Part shown: in pieces, positions 1 to 10,760 of the stretch | Position numbering within the stretch: position 1 is the first letter of the stretch | Layout: each line of letters starts with the position of its first letter | DNA from: Gnetum montanum | Lineage: Eukaryota; Streptophyta; Gnetopsida; Gnetales; Gnetaceae | NCBI GenBank assembly: GCA_015680685.1 | Contig: MNCI01007868.1 | Span: forward strand, 174,221-238,220 | Direction: 5' to 3' | DNA: 64,000 nt | Translations under genes and position numbers: made by a program | Notes under the pieces: model-generated | Database searches by the model: none | The model's input: the letters and a program-made list of their open reading frames with translations, nothing else | What the model was told of the DNA's origin: nothing

Positions 1-2
1 CA

Positions 3-483
3 CCCCGCTGGAGTAGCGTGGAGAAAGGGAAGGTGAAAGCTGGAGCTACGTTGGGCGAGGATGTGTGGCCAGACCTGACAGAGGACGAGATTATGTAGCG
101 CTTGTGGGCTGGTTTGGATAAGCTTCCCTTTGCCGTGGAAGTAGGGCCGTCACGAGTAAGTTCACGCATGACTTAGTCGAAAAATTTTCTGACTAGCGTC
201 GTCTATTCTAATTTTTGATGTTATTTGGTTTTAGGTACTGGAAGAAGGTAGAGAAAATACGCCAGCTGAAGGGCTGGGAGAGGAAACTGTGGAAGCAGAG
301 GTGGAATGCAACGATGAAGAGCATCCTCCTGTGGAGCCAGTGCCGGAACGAAAGCCTCATGAAGGGGCATTCGTTCTTGGAAGCATAGTTCCCAGAAACG
401 ATGGCCCACTGGAGGACGACCTTTTGGGGCTAGATCCGGAGTTAAGAGATACCGGTGATAATGGCAGTAGGGGGAATGCGTAA
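3..483 (+). pseudogene. Antisense accessory ORF of element A, 3' part, two exons
   Basis: Exon 1 (3-155, continuing left of the window) and exon 2 (235-483) join in phase 0 across a 79-bp intron with a good donor (GA|GTAAGT at 156) and a T-rich stretch ending TTTTAG at 234. Exon 2 encodes an acidic C-terminus (from VLEEGREN to DNGSRGNA) and ends in TAA. Exon 1 contains one in-frame TAG (96-98), so this copy is broken. It runs opposite to gag-protease, at the position where Tat-lineage plant retrotransposons often carry an additional antisense ORF near the 3' LTR. I do not recognise a domain in this end of the protein. An unrelated host gene fragment is possible, but the context favours the element's own ORF. 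Confidence 0.5.
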
Positions 484-1128
484 TTATTATTTACGCAAAA
501 TTTTGTTAATGTTGAGTGTAGTATCATGTTACGAATGACTACAAAGACATGTTATAAAATCCGGTGGATGCGTTGAATATTAATTACATATATTTTTTTT
601 TGTTTTTCGCGTTTCGTCGATAGAGTGCGAGTGTAACTGTTGAAGAGTTCACCTAAGTAATAATGATAGAGCGTAATAACTAGTTTAAGGCCGTTGCGGG
701 CCAGAGGGTAACTGCGTAAATGATGATCAATAATCCTACATTACTAGTTTAAGGTCGTTGCGGGCCAACATACGAGTTTGCGTAAACTAGCTACTAGTTT
801 AAGGCCGTTGCGGGCCAACATATGAGATTGCGTAAACTAGCTACTAGTTTAAGGCCGTTGCGGGCCAACATAGGAGATTACGTAAACTAGCTACTAGTTT
901 AAGGCTGTTGCGGCCCAACTGCGTAACCACATAACATAGTATAATCCTGCGTAAGTGCGTAAAATAATGTGAAAGTGTAAATGAGGCGGGTACGATAAAA
1001 CACGCAAGAAATGACAACCGTAAACACGAAAAGTGAATGTAGCGTAAAAGTACGTTGAAATAAAGCGGCTATTGAATAAGGAGTACGCTATCGTACAAGG
1101 AAATAATGATGCACGTAGAAGACCCTTG
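484..1128. other. 3' noncoding spacer of element A, rich in GCGTAA/TTACGC
   Basis: No coding frame survives here. About ten copies of the hexamer GCGTAA or its complement are scattered through the segment, starting at the stop codon of the antisense ORF (GCG TAA). It includes the 50-bp tandem array listed separately. The 3' untranslated regions of Tat-type elements are known to be hypervariable and repeat-rich, which this fits. The two convergent reading frames (gag-protease on minus, antisense ORF on plus) both end at its borders. Confidence 0.6.
679..930. repeat. 50-bp tandem repeat array
   Basis: The words ACTAGTTTAAGG and GTTGCGGGCC recur at 679, 743, 793, 843 and 893. The spacing is exactly 50 bp for three intervals; the first unit is longer (64 bp) and the last is cut short. 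Most units also hold the GCGTAA (or ACGTAA) hexamer followed by ACTAGCT. The units differ only by a few substitutions, so the array is younger than the surrounding decay or has been homogenised. Confidence 0.9.
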
Positions 1129-1975
1129 TTCAACCGTCGATACGCAATTGTCTCCTAGCGGCTTTTATGTTAAACGCTGCATAAGGGCGAGGAGGTTTGT
1201 GGTTTGGCTCTTCTACACTGTCATCCGGAAATGGCAGGTCGGCCCAGGCTAGACCGTCGTCATTGTTGTCGTTCTATTTAGGGACTTGGAGATGGGACTG
1301 ATCGTTAGTTGTTTCGATCTCCGAACCCCTTTCTTCTTCAATGTTGTTGATGGTCCTGGGGGTGACCTCGTCGCCGCGTATGATAACCTCCCCTCCAGCA
1401 TAGGGCAGATGTATCTCTTGATGTATCGGCGACGAGACCGCCCTCAGCTAAGCTAACCACGACCTTCCTAAGATTAAGTTGAAGCCGGGCATCTCCTAGA
1501 TGACTAAGAATGTGGCTTCCGTTGGGAATTGATCCCCCGCCACAAACTCAATACGTACCGTCCCCTTGACTTGAACCCGTACTCCGTTGAATAATTTCAC
1601 GCAGGCTGTCGTCGTGGGAGTGATCTGGTTGACCAATCCCAACCTATCCACAATGGAATAGGGAACGACGGTAGCAGCTGCACCATCATCCACGTGTACC
1701 CTCCGGATCCGGTACTGGCCGACCCGAATGGTAATGAACATAGGCTCAGTCGTTACTTGACCTTTTTCCGGATCACCTTTGACAGACTCGTCCAAGAAGG
1801 TCAACGAGGTAGGCTTGGGTTGTTCAGCTTCGGAAGGAAACATGATAGCATGTATCGCTTCCTCTTCTGCCGGCAGGCTGGCATCCACTGATATGGATGT
1901 CAACATGCGTACCATAGCCTCACGGTGTTCTCGAGAAGCCATCAGTAAGTCGTACAGGCTCAGCGTTGTGTTCTT
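1129..1975 (-). pseudogene. Retropepsin-like aspartic protease region of element A
   Basis: This is the downstream part of the same frame as gag. A 148-residue open stretch (1942-1496) ends in a protease core; the active-site loop reads VDDGAAATVVP, with D-D-G where retropepsins normally have D-S/T-G. Beyond a TAG at 1496-1498 the frame continues with PGFNLILGRSWL, the C-terminal hydrophobic-GR motif of retropepsins. Two more TAGs follow, then a TGA near 1130 closes the frame. The protease would process the gag polyprotein. No reverse transcriptase follows, which is unusual for a gypsy pol order. The active-site serine/threonine is replaced, so the copy is dead regardless of the stops. Confidence 0.75.
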
Positions 1976-4915
1976 TTGCTTAAGAGCTTATTTGACTTGC
2001 GTGAATGCATCAAGGAGGTCCTTCTCTCGGCCGGGTTGTTTATCCCCCTTGTCTTCCTCTATTCGGCCCAAGAGATAGATCTCTCGAGGCGAAGTGGTGT
2101 CAGTGGGATGGTTGTTCTTTTTTCTGCCAAGAGGAGGTGGCTGCGTTTCTGTTCCTTTAGCCTACTTTTGAGGCATAGACAAAGGCACAGAGGCCAGGGG
2201 CCTGGGCTTAGGGAAGCCGAGCGTAAGGTGGTCTTTTGTTGCGTTAACTGCGGTATTCTCCCCCTTTCGCTTGGGAGGCGATGGTTGGCTATCTTAACGA
2301 GAGGTCTGCCCCTGCGTGAGAGGAGCAGGCCGTGGTTCTGGCGCCCTAATAATGAAGGGCGCTCTGGGCGTGGGCGAGGACGGAGCTGCGGCTTGAGTAC
2401 TATTGCGTGACTGAGGGCGTACTTGGGAAGGTGCCCGTATGATGAAAGGTGGCTGTGAGACCCCACCGGTTGCCGTTGAAGTAGTTGGCCCCCTTGGTGA
2501 GCTGGCGGGGACGCGCAAAACAAAAGGCTGTTTTGGCGGTCCCTTACGCTCACCGTCCGTACTCACCACAGTGATTGTATAAGGATCGTAGTTTGCGTTC
2601 AACGGATCCTTATATACATGCAGTGTTTGGTTTTCTGGATGCGTAGGGTTACTGCTGTCTAATTTTAGATGACCTTCGTCGATCATGCGTTGAATGTCGT
2701 CCTTCAACGCCTAGCAGTAATCCGTGTCGTAACCACACATCTGGTTGTAGTCACAGAAACGGTCCAGCCTGAAAGAGTTCGGGACTGCTGTTTCGTTAGG
2801 CAGAGCTAAAGAAGGGTCCTTCAGCAGTTCACAGTAACGTCTGTGACGCTTCAGGGCTTCCTCAGACACTTTCTTAGGTTGAATGTGTCCTTCCGCTAAC
2901 AGTTGTTTCAGCAGTTCGGAATGTTTCACGGGTAGAGCCGCATATTTTGAACAATCTTTATGCTCAAAATTTGGCTTTGGCTAGGGGGCCTGTTCAGGGG
3001 CAGCTGTGGCTTGGCTGGTGGCGGCACCGGCCGTGGCCTCAAGGGGCGCTGTTGTGGACGCCTTCTTGTTCTTGTTCTTTGCACTTTCAGTTAGTGCAGC
3101 TACTATTGTTGTCGCTGCCTTGCCTTTGTCTTTGGCTTTGTTGTGTGCGTTTTTGTAGGCGACATATGCTGGGTCTTTGCTAGCCTCCGCAGCATCTTGG
3201 ATGCTTCGGACCTGGGCGAAGGCCTGATGTATATTGCCGAGGAAAAGATAATACAGCTTAGACTTAATAAAGTTGTTGATTGCTCCTTTGAATATAGCCA
3301 GTAGGTGGAAGTCCGCGATCGGGTCGCGGATCTCATTCAAGGTAGCATTCCAACGCTGTATAAACTTTTGGACTGGCTCGACCGGGTCTTGTTTCACCCC
3401 CATAAGCTGTTCCAATGTGACTTCCAGTTTCAGGTTGTATTTGAAACAGGTCACAAATTGAGTCAGCAGCTCTTCCAAGGTTGAAATGGAAGAACGTGGG
3501 AGAGCTCTATACCAATCTAAAGCCTTCCCTGTTAATGACATCGCGAAGACTCGGATTAAAGTGTGCAGCCACTGTTGTAACAACAAAGATTTAGACCTAA
3601 AGGTGGCTAGATGAGTGTTGGGATCCCCCTCTCCATTATACTTGGTAAAGTAAGGGAGGGACATCCTTGGTGGCAACGACAGCACGGGGACCGCTGGATT
3701 AATCGGATCATCTTGGTAGAAGTCCATGATCTGAATGGTATCAGACCCAACAGTCTTGAGGCGTCGAACCTCCTCGGTAAGCATCTGGATAAGCTGGAAG
3801 GCTTGGTCTAGACCTGTTGGCAGAGGTGCATGTGCAGCAGGCATAGGAGGTTGGACTGGACGGGCAGCTCTAGGAAACTGGAAGGCAGGAAGTGGTTGAC
3901 TAACCGCTGGTGGAGCAGGGATTCCTGCAGGCTGGGGGACCTGCGAAGACCACCATCCACCGGTCTAAGACGAGAGGTTAACCACTGCCTGCTACGCAGG
4001 ATAATGGTAGGTATATTGAGGAAACACCAGCAAAAATTGTGCTGCAGGTGCGACCGAAGGCTGTGCACCGTACCCCGCAGACGGGTGGTGTTGTGCAGCA
4101 GGATTGATCCACTGACTTGTTGAAGGGTATTGAACAAAGGTTTGCTGTGGTACGGTTGCGATATTTTGCTGAGTTGGTGGGGGCGAGAACATTTGCACTG
4201 GGCGAGTTGTCGATACAATGTGAGCTTGTACCTGAGGGATGAAATGGGGCGCGGTGGTCGCCGGGACCACCGCCGGGATGCTGAGCATCTGCAGTAACGG
4301 AACCGCCCCCGCGTTATGGTGCGGTATTTGTGCTTGCAACCCAGACGGCTGCGCATTGGCCTGCGGACGGACAGGAATGTGAGTCTGCGTGGTCACGGCT
4401 GAGTCCAGAGAGGCTGCCTCTCCGTTGTAAGGGAACAATGGATTTACGTACGTGTGGGGCGTCAGAGTATGGAACGAATGTTCAGACAGAGCCGCGAATT
4501 CGTCCTCTGCCTCTTCCCCATGCTGGGGCTCCACCACAGGTTGTGAAGTCTGACCTTTGGCCATGACCAACTGTGTGATAAGTTCGTGTTGGTGTTCGGT
4601 CAAGGGAATTATTTCATAAGCTGTTGGCTTAAAATCATAACCCCCTCGATGGAGCACCTCAAAGTTTCGCTTCACCTCCAGCTCGGCTCGGCTGAGAGCC
4701 AGCTTCGCTTGGATCTTAACGCATATGAAGTTGTACTTTTCAGGGGTTATAACCGTGAAGATAGGCTCTTTTCCCTGAAGCCTCAATGAACGGCGCAATG
4801 GACCCTGAGGTCCCACTGTGCCAGGAGCTGGTCCTGTGACCACCGGAGGATTGATAGGTGTGGCACCCAGATCGGTGGGGACCAAGGCAGTTGTGTTTGA
4901 GTAAAAGGAATCCAT
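1976..4915 (-). pseudogene. Tat-like gag polyprotein, one frame with in-frame stops
   Basis: One reading frame runs from an ATG at 4915 into the protease with no frameshift. Stops interrupt it at about 3992, 3965, 2981, 2711, 2294, about 2170 and about 1988; most are TAG and two are TAA. The N-terminal third is proline/glutamine-rich. The capsid-like retrotransposon gag domain lies at about 3700-3200 (motifs LPYFTKYNGEGDPNTHL, KALDWYRALP, PVQKFIQRWN). A basic/alanine-rich linker follows, then a motif CDYNQMCGYDTDYC at about 2755-2715, which matches the plant gag zinc-finger pattern C-x2-H-x4-H-x4-C with both histidines replaced. A proline-rich tail with repeated PFIIRAP leads to the protease. 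Confidence 0.85.
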
Positions 4916-5163
4916 TGATTAATGAAATCGAGAGTAACTGGTAATCGGATCTGAAAGAAAATGACTGGCAACAAAAAGCACAAAAAGGCTTTCTACCCTG
5001 AAGGATTTCAAAGAAATCGTCCTTGCGACCGATCTATACCACACGATTGACCGTAGACTTCCCTAGAGGTATTACGTCTATGGTTTAGGGTACGGATCAC
5101 TACCAGGGCTACCCGAAACATTCGGATCGGAGCTTGAAGGCCCTCCTTCTAGCGCCAGAAAAC
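4916..5163 (-). other. Leader and primer-binding site of element A
   Basis: About 250 bp separate the LTR from the gag ATG. Read on minus, the LTR ends ...GTCGCTACA and is followed after six bases by TGGCGCTAGAAGGAGGG (5157-5141), the kind of tRNA 3'-end complement seen next to the 5' LTR in Tat-type plant gypsy elements. I did not assign the tRNA. No gene lies in the leader. Confidence 0.65.
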
Positions 5164-6000
5164 TGTAGCGACAAAAAACGTCGGCAGCTGGAAATACCGA
5201 CCGAGATTCTGTGTATACAGTTTTAACCATGGATCCGCGCGAGGGCTATGCTGGAAAAAATGAATCCACGGCGCCCTGAACGATCGTGTCGATCAGACAG
5301 GGACTTACGGGTCAGTAAAACAATGAAGATTACAGATCTTTGCGTGCTACGATTTGATTGGAGGGGTCGTGAAATGGGAGGAAAACGACGTGGATGGATC
5401 GCTACGCTGATAACGTCAAACATGTCGAAGAGACACGGACCAAGAGAGAAACGCGTGATTTTCAAAGATCTATGTTTCCATTTTTGAAAGAATGTATGAT
5501 TTGGTATGTCACGTTACAATGGGAGAGACCCCCAATAACTTGATACAAAATGAGCACAAAACAACAAGGAAACTGTCCAGACAGAATTTTGATCTACCTC
5601 GTAGGCCAAAGCTGGGATGCAAAGATGGTCAAGCTCTGAGGTCTGCCGATCACTTGTTTCTGACCGGTAGAGTCTGCAAACTGGGCGAGACGATCTCGCA
5701 ATCCTTGTTTTGCTTCTTTGCTTCGAGTAGGTTCTGCTCAGGGCAGCGATCGCTGATGGAATGATCTCTCTTGTTGCTCAGGCTCAAACGTACTGTGCTC
5801 TGTTCTCGCTGAAGGATGGTGCTGTCGGCAGTTGTCAAAAGGTTGCTCTTTGTTTCTCTGCTCAAGGCGATAAGTGCTTCCTTTCTCAGAAAATGCTCTT
5901 GCCCTTTTGATTTGCCAACAGCGGTGATAAAATGCTCTGGTGCTCAGAAAAATGCCTCTACTTCTCTGATTTGCCAACCCCTGTATCTTTGTCCATTGAG

Positions 6001-6010
6001 GTATTTATAG
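6001..6010 (-). promoter_or_regulatory. TATA box of element A LTR
   Basis: Minus-strand CTATAAATAC within the LTR, with the palindromic array about 240 bp upstream. The same CTATAAATA context recurs in the other LTRs of the window. Confidence 0.6.
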
Positions 6011-6247
6011 GCCGTGGAAAAGACGCAACCCTGATGACGTGGGTCTCAGATATTTCAAGTTCCGTTAACTTGATCATTTTAAGTTAGACTGTGACTACGC
6101 ACAACATGCTCGTTTGTGTGTTGTGCATGTGAAGAGCAGGTACACGTTGAGCGTGCTTCAATTGCTTTCAAGCTGTATTACACTCATTCGCATTGTGTTG
6201 CGTGTATGAGCGTAATCCGGCATAAGAACAATAGGCTCAAAGTTGTC

Positions 6248-6443
6248 TTACGCTCACTACGCAGCTGCCCGTAATAAAGCGTAGACAATGTCTAATTTAC
6301 ACTCACCACGCAGCTGCGCGTAACGAAGCGTAAATAATGTATAATTTACGCTCATCACACAGCTGCGCGTAACGAAGCGTAAATAATGTATAACTTATGC
6401 TCATTACGCAGCTGCACGTGATGAAGCGTAAACAATGCCAAGT
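6248..6443. repeat. 49-bp tandem array of an imperfect palindrome in LTR U3
   Basis: TTACGCTCAC-like starts occur at 6248, 6297, 6346 and 6395, exactly 49 bp apart. Each unit is an inverted repeat centred on CAGCTG: TTACGCTCATTACGC on the left and GCGTAATGAAGCGTAA on the right. Degenerate single copies lie at about 6178-6220, 6527-6573 and 6680-6731. The TTACGC/GCGTAA core is the same hexamer that fills the 3' spacer of this element at 484-1128. The dyads could bind a dimeric factor or form a hairpin; neither is shown by sequence alone. Confidence 0.9.
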
Positions 6444-6896
6444 GATGAAATACGCAACGGTACGCACCGCCATGGAAAAAGTGTCGAACCGTTGCGCTTC
6501 TCTAGCCTTTGACTATTTTGGAGCTTATTACGCTCATTACGCTTCCGTGCGTAATAGAGCGTAAACTTGTCCTTGAACAAAAGACTTAGCAAAATACACA
6601 AGAAATCACATATCACGCTACTTAAGCTTCTCCCTATGCTGAAGCAACTATCCTTCTGATGTCGGGCTATGTCGAGACACTATCACGCTGAGCGTCATTA
6701 CGCTATGTCGCGTGATATAGCGTAAACAGCAAAAGCATAGAAAGATTAGGAATCTGCACAGGAAGTTGCGGACTTGATGTTACGCGCCTCTTGGCATTGC
6801 TATGTCTTATTCCCCCCTCTGGAATGCTGAGATGCACCCTTGCCTGAATTGCAAATCTTTGCCTGAGGCCGACTCGCGATTTTTAATGGTGTTTCA

Positions 6897-8189
6897 AAGA
6901 GTCTATGGGCTCTGTGGATGATTAATGGTTATAGAACATTAAGTACAAAAAAATGGAAGAAACTAACTAAGAATCTCAACACATCAAACTAGGACATTCA
7001 ACCAAAACATGAAACTAGTAGTGAGGTGAGATATGAAAAACATATATGGATAAGAGAGAGAGTGGAATGGAGTTCCTAATTACAGTCACATGAAGTCCCT
7101 TGTGGATTTTGTGGTTAAATGACTTGATAGGATCCATCCTTAGTCTAGACTAAAACCAACCATGTTTAGTAACTTCGCATCATGATTCTAAGATCAATCC
7201 ATCCCCTGAGACATAAAAGTGCTCCCACAAAATGACCACCATTCCTTATTAGAGAAGAAGTAGGAAGTGAGGAAGGGTCTTAGTTAGAGGGGATGAGTTC
7301 CATAACCAGTGCTTATAGCCCATTTATTTTATCTAAGGGGTGAGCTTTGAATTTCCATCATTTTTTTTGAAATGGGAACCACACCATGCAAGGATGTATA
7401 CATTTATTTTATCTAAGGGGTATGCTTTGAATTCTCATTGTTTTTTTTCTGATGAGAACCACACCATGCAAGGACTTATTCAACTTCCTTTTATTGGTCA
7501 ACATGGAATTGTAAGTCCATGAAAAAACACATGCACCCAAGTAAATAGAAAGGCATAAAGAATACCGAATCCCCTTGAAGCCACACTCTGTTCAAACCTT
7601 TAAATCCTTTCCAATTCTAGAAACTACCAAAGTCACAAATTTATTAAAGTTTTGTTACTGATAAAGGGACTATATATTTCTAGAATAAGGAAAACCATAG
7701 AGTTTGTGGATGGATGGATGTTGTGGACTCACTACCTATTGCATAAAAAAGAAACCATGTCCTAATCATTTGTAACAAAATTCAAAGCTAGAAACCAAAT
7801 ACCAAAAATCAAATAACAAAATTAATACATACCACCATTAAGCAACGCATTACCAATGTATCTGGTGCTTATTAACAAAAAGTTAGAAAATCACACCAAA
7901 TAAAATAAAAGAAAATATAAAAGAAAGTGTAAAACAAAAAATTAGAAAATATTAATAACATGAAAACAAATGTGTAAAAAAAAGTTGTAAAACAAAAAAT
8001 GTGTAAAATAAAAAAGTTGCAAAAATAAAGAGTTGCTTATATGGTTAGCATGGATGGCCATCTCCCCCAAAACTAAGTTAAAAGGAGGAGATTTGAAATA
8101 TTGAGTATGGATGTCCATCCGATGAGGCATTTTTTGTAATTGCTAGCTTATGCTCATGGAAAGGTTTAATTTATTTGGTGTTAAATAGT
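6897..8189 (-). other. Post-pol noncoding spacer of element B
   Basis: No coding signal. It aligns by eye with 49.5-50.75 kb of element C (shared stretches such as ACATGAAGTCCCTT, TTTAGTAACTTCGCATCA and ACCACACCATGCAA). It contains an A-rich block (7860-8030) and a G-rich minus-strand tract (GTTTTGGGGGAGATGG, about 8058-8073) just after pol, which resembles the 3' polypurine tracts of these elements. An 80-bp tandem duplication at 7321-7486 is present in B and absent in C. Confidence 0.7.
7321..7486. repeat. 80-bp tandem duplication inside element B spacer
   Basis: CATTTATTTTATCTAAGGGG starts at 7321 and again at 7401. Each copy ends in ACCACACCATGCAAGGA. Element C has a single copy, so this arose in B or in its recent ancestor. 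Confidence 0.8.
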
Positions 8190-9290
8190 TATTTCTTGTC
8201 TAGGCTCTCAGGTTTGTAGATCATCATGACCCCAAAAGAAAAAGTCTTGTAAATAATGTAAGGTACTTCCCATAATGTTTGAAACTTAGTTCATTGAGGT
8301 ATGTGTGTGGGGTTCTAGTAGAGAACCTTATCTCCCAGTAGGAATTTGAGTTTTTTAATTTTTAGGTCATGATGCTTTTTGTTATAGGCCTTGTGCAACT
8401 CATTAGATGATAGGGCTACCAATTGATTTTCATCTAGCAGGTTGAGATTCATTAGTCTTTCTTTCTGTGCTAGACTCAAGTCAAGGTTGAGGTCATAGGC
8501 TGTTGAAAGTGTACGAAGCTTGAATTAAATAGAAAGTGTTGGTAATTTTCTGTACACAAGCTCATAGGGAGAGTAGCCTATAGAAAATTTCCATGTTGAG
8601 CAGGAGGCCCAAGGGGAATTGTTGAGTTTTGTGCTCCAATCTTTCCTATACTTGCTAATAGTTCTTGTTAGTATCCTTGTGATTTCCCTATTAGTAACCT
8701 CAACTTGACCATTAGCTTAGGGATGGTAGGGTGTTGTGAGTTTATGTTCAACCCCCAAGCATTGCATGAGCTTCCAAAAAGTAGCACCTATAAAATGAGT
8801 ACCATTATCAAAAATTAAAGCACATGGCACACCAAACCTGTTTACAACATTTTATTATACAAAACAAGCAACAATAGAAGATGTACAATCAATGATAGTT
8901 GTTGTTTCTACCCATTTCATACAATAGTCAATAGCAACTATGATGTATGTCTTTTCATTTGACATGGGCATAATGAGACCCATGAAATCAATGCCCCAGA
9001 TGTTAAAGGGTTTTAGTGATTGAATCCATTATTGAGATCCCTTCATTTGAGCAGTTATTCCACCATGTCATTGGCATCGTTCACAAGAGTGGACATAATG
9101 GTGATCATCCATGAAGATTATTGGCCAATAGTACCTTACCATTAGGATTTTAATGGTTGTGCATCACCTAGCATAGTGTCCTCCACAAGGACCTTCATGA
9201 GCATCTTGGAGAATGTGTAGTTGATCAGCATCAGGGACACACCAATGAACCAAGCCATCAACACACACCTTGTAAAGGTATCCATTGATC
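8190..9290 (-). pseudogene. Integrase of element B (zinc-binding, catalytic core, C-terminal)
   Basis: From right to left the minus strand encodes an HHCC-type zinc-binding region (about 9230-9060), then a catalytic core with recognisable acid positions in GIDFMG (about 8980), IFDNGTHF (about 8800) and NGQVEVTNREI (about 8700), then a C-terminal region ending near the spacer. Several stops and at least one frame change interrupt it. Integrase would insert the cDNA into chromosomes. Unlike the copy in element C, the D,D-35-E core segment is physically present here, so B is the better reference for this family's integrase. Confidence 0.75.
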
Positions 9291-9479
9291 TCCATGAAGT
9301 GTTTTACCTAATGAAAAAACTACTATTTCTTCTGGTGTTCCAACCCTTGTGGAATCTCCTGAGTGAGAAGATAGGTGAGAATGTCATCATACCATTTAGG
9401 TACATTGGGCAATTTTTTAGTTATAGCCCTAGCAAAGAGGAGTTCATCAAGAGAGATATCAGATAGTGGATTTTCCTCC

Positions 9480-10760
9480 TCTCTGTCGTCCCATCATAAC
9501 TAAGATAAGTGATCAATGACCACATTCTTAGCGCCCTTTTGATCTACCAATGTAAGATCAAATTCTTGCAACATCACCAACCATCATAGAACATGGAAGC
9601 TCATTGTTGGCTTGTTCATTAGGAAGCGAATGGAATTGTGATCTATGTGCACAAATACCTTATATCCAAGCACATAATGCTTAAACTTTTCTAGAGAAAA
9701 CACCACCACCATTAGTTCTTTTTCTATAGTGATGTAGTTTAGTTGTGCACCCACAATGCTTTAGCTAGTGCAATGGATGTAGTATGGATGTTTCTTATCA
9801 TCTAACTACATCAGCATAGCTCCCAAGGCATAATTTGATTTCTCCATCATGATATGAAATGATTTGGACCAATAAGGTGCTTGTAGAATTGGAGTTTCTA
9901 CAAGTTTTTCTTTCAACTATTTGAATGCTTTTTCACATTTCATGGTCCAGACAAAGGAAACATCTTTCTTTGTTAGCTTCTCCAATGATTTTTTGATCTT
10001 AGAGAAATTCTTTATGAATCACCATAGTAGCCATTATGTCCAAGGAATGATCGAACATCTTTGATAGTTTTTGGTTGGTGGGTTATTCCTTAGATGACCC
10101 TTATTTTTTTAAGGTCCACCTCAATTCCTACTTGAGATATTCTATGCCCCAAGACAATGCCTTCCTGGACCATTAGATGATCTTTTTGCCAATTGATTTG
10201 CAAGTTAGTTTCAACACATTGTTTTAACACTTGCTCAAGGCGGTCTAGGTCTTGCTCAAATGTAGCTCCATAAGTCGAGAAGTCCTCCATGAAGACTTCC
10301 ATACCACTACCAATCTACTGTTGAAAAATGCTCAAAACCAAGCGTTGGAATGTAGCAAGAGCATTGCATAGACCAAATGACATCTTGATATATGCAAAAG
10401 TCCACCAAGGACTTGTGAATGTTGCCTTTGCTTGGTCTTCTTCTACAATTTGAATTTGGTAATACCCACTACAACTATATAGAAAATTGTAGTAGCAATG
10501 CCCAAATATTATGTCAAGAACTTGATCAAAAAATGGCAATGGAAAATGGTCCTTGAATGTTGCCATATTTAGTAGCCTGAAATTGAGGCAGACCCACCAC
10601 TTGTCACCTTTCCTTGGTACAGCTACGAGTAGACTAACACACTCACTATTTACAATGGGATAAATGAACCCTACCTTAAGGAGTTGCTTGATTTTCTCTT
10701 TAACAATCTACTTCAGTTTGGGGTTCAACTACCTTTGTTGCTGTATTTTTCGCTTAATGG
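9480..10760 (-). pseudogene. Reverse transcriptase and RNase H of element B
   Basis: Two open stretches (10566-10315 and 10302-10090) cover the RT palm: FKDHFPLPFFDQVLD, FGLCNALATFQR, the catalytic loop and NLQINWQKDHLMVQEGIVLGH, all typical of Athila-type RT. The catalytic motif at 10296-10279 reads F-M-E-D-F where active enzymes have F-M-D-D. RNase H follows (about 9990-9500) with ALE-F-YVLG-like and IDH motifs and several stops. RT makes the cDNA and RNase H removes the RNA template. The D-to-E change and the stops mark the copy as inactive. Confidence 0.85.

Larger units (their letters stand above)
1..6896 (-). mobile_element. Element A: Tat-like Ty3/gypsy element, gag-protease only, left end outside window
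   Basis: Read on the minus strand the order is 5' LTR (5164-6896), primer-binding site (5141-5157), gag (4915 downward), protease (to about 1129), a repeat-rich 3' spacer (484-1128) and an ORF in the opposite orientation (3-483). The 3' LTR must lie left of base 1. No reverse transcriptase, RNase H or integrase reading frame exists between protease and spacer, so the element is pol-less. The gag style, the PBS-proximal sequence, the 3' tandem repeats and the antisense ORF fit the plant Tat/Ogre group. At its right edge it abuts sequence shared by elements B and C, so it was inserted into B; the exact LTR end is read from the loss of homology and is good to about 10 bp. Confidence 0.75.
5164..6896 (-). 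mobile_element. 5' LTR of element A (about 1.7 kb)
   Basis: In plus orientation it starts TGTAGCGAC next to the primer-binding site and ends near ...GGTGTTTCA, where sequence homologous to element C (49.5 kb) begins. It therefore has TG...CA ends, although only the inner end is certain. A TATA box lies at 6001-6010, dividing R-U5 (5164 to about 5975) from a U3 of nearly 900 bp. U3 holds the 49-bp palindromic array at 6248-6443 and looser copies from about 6178 to 6731. GC is higher than in the flanking element B. Open frames inside it (for example 5223-5487) are short and show no protein signature. Confidence 0.7.

Noticed and set aside
679-930. Regular 50-bp repeats as a CRISPR array
   Set aside because: No unique spacers between repeats; units abut each other, and the setting is a plant retrotransposon.
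1976-2553. Long overlapping open frames on both strands (plus 1976-2410, minus 2059-2553)
   Set aside because: They overlap the gag tail in other frames, have no motif, and arise from the proline/arginine-rich composition.
3808-4356. 182-codon minus-strand open frame
   Set aside because: It is the +1 shadow of the gag frame, which carries the recognisable gag motifs through the same DNA.
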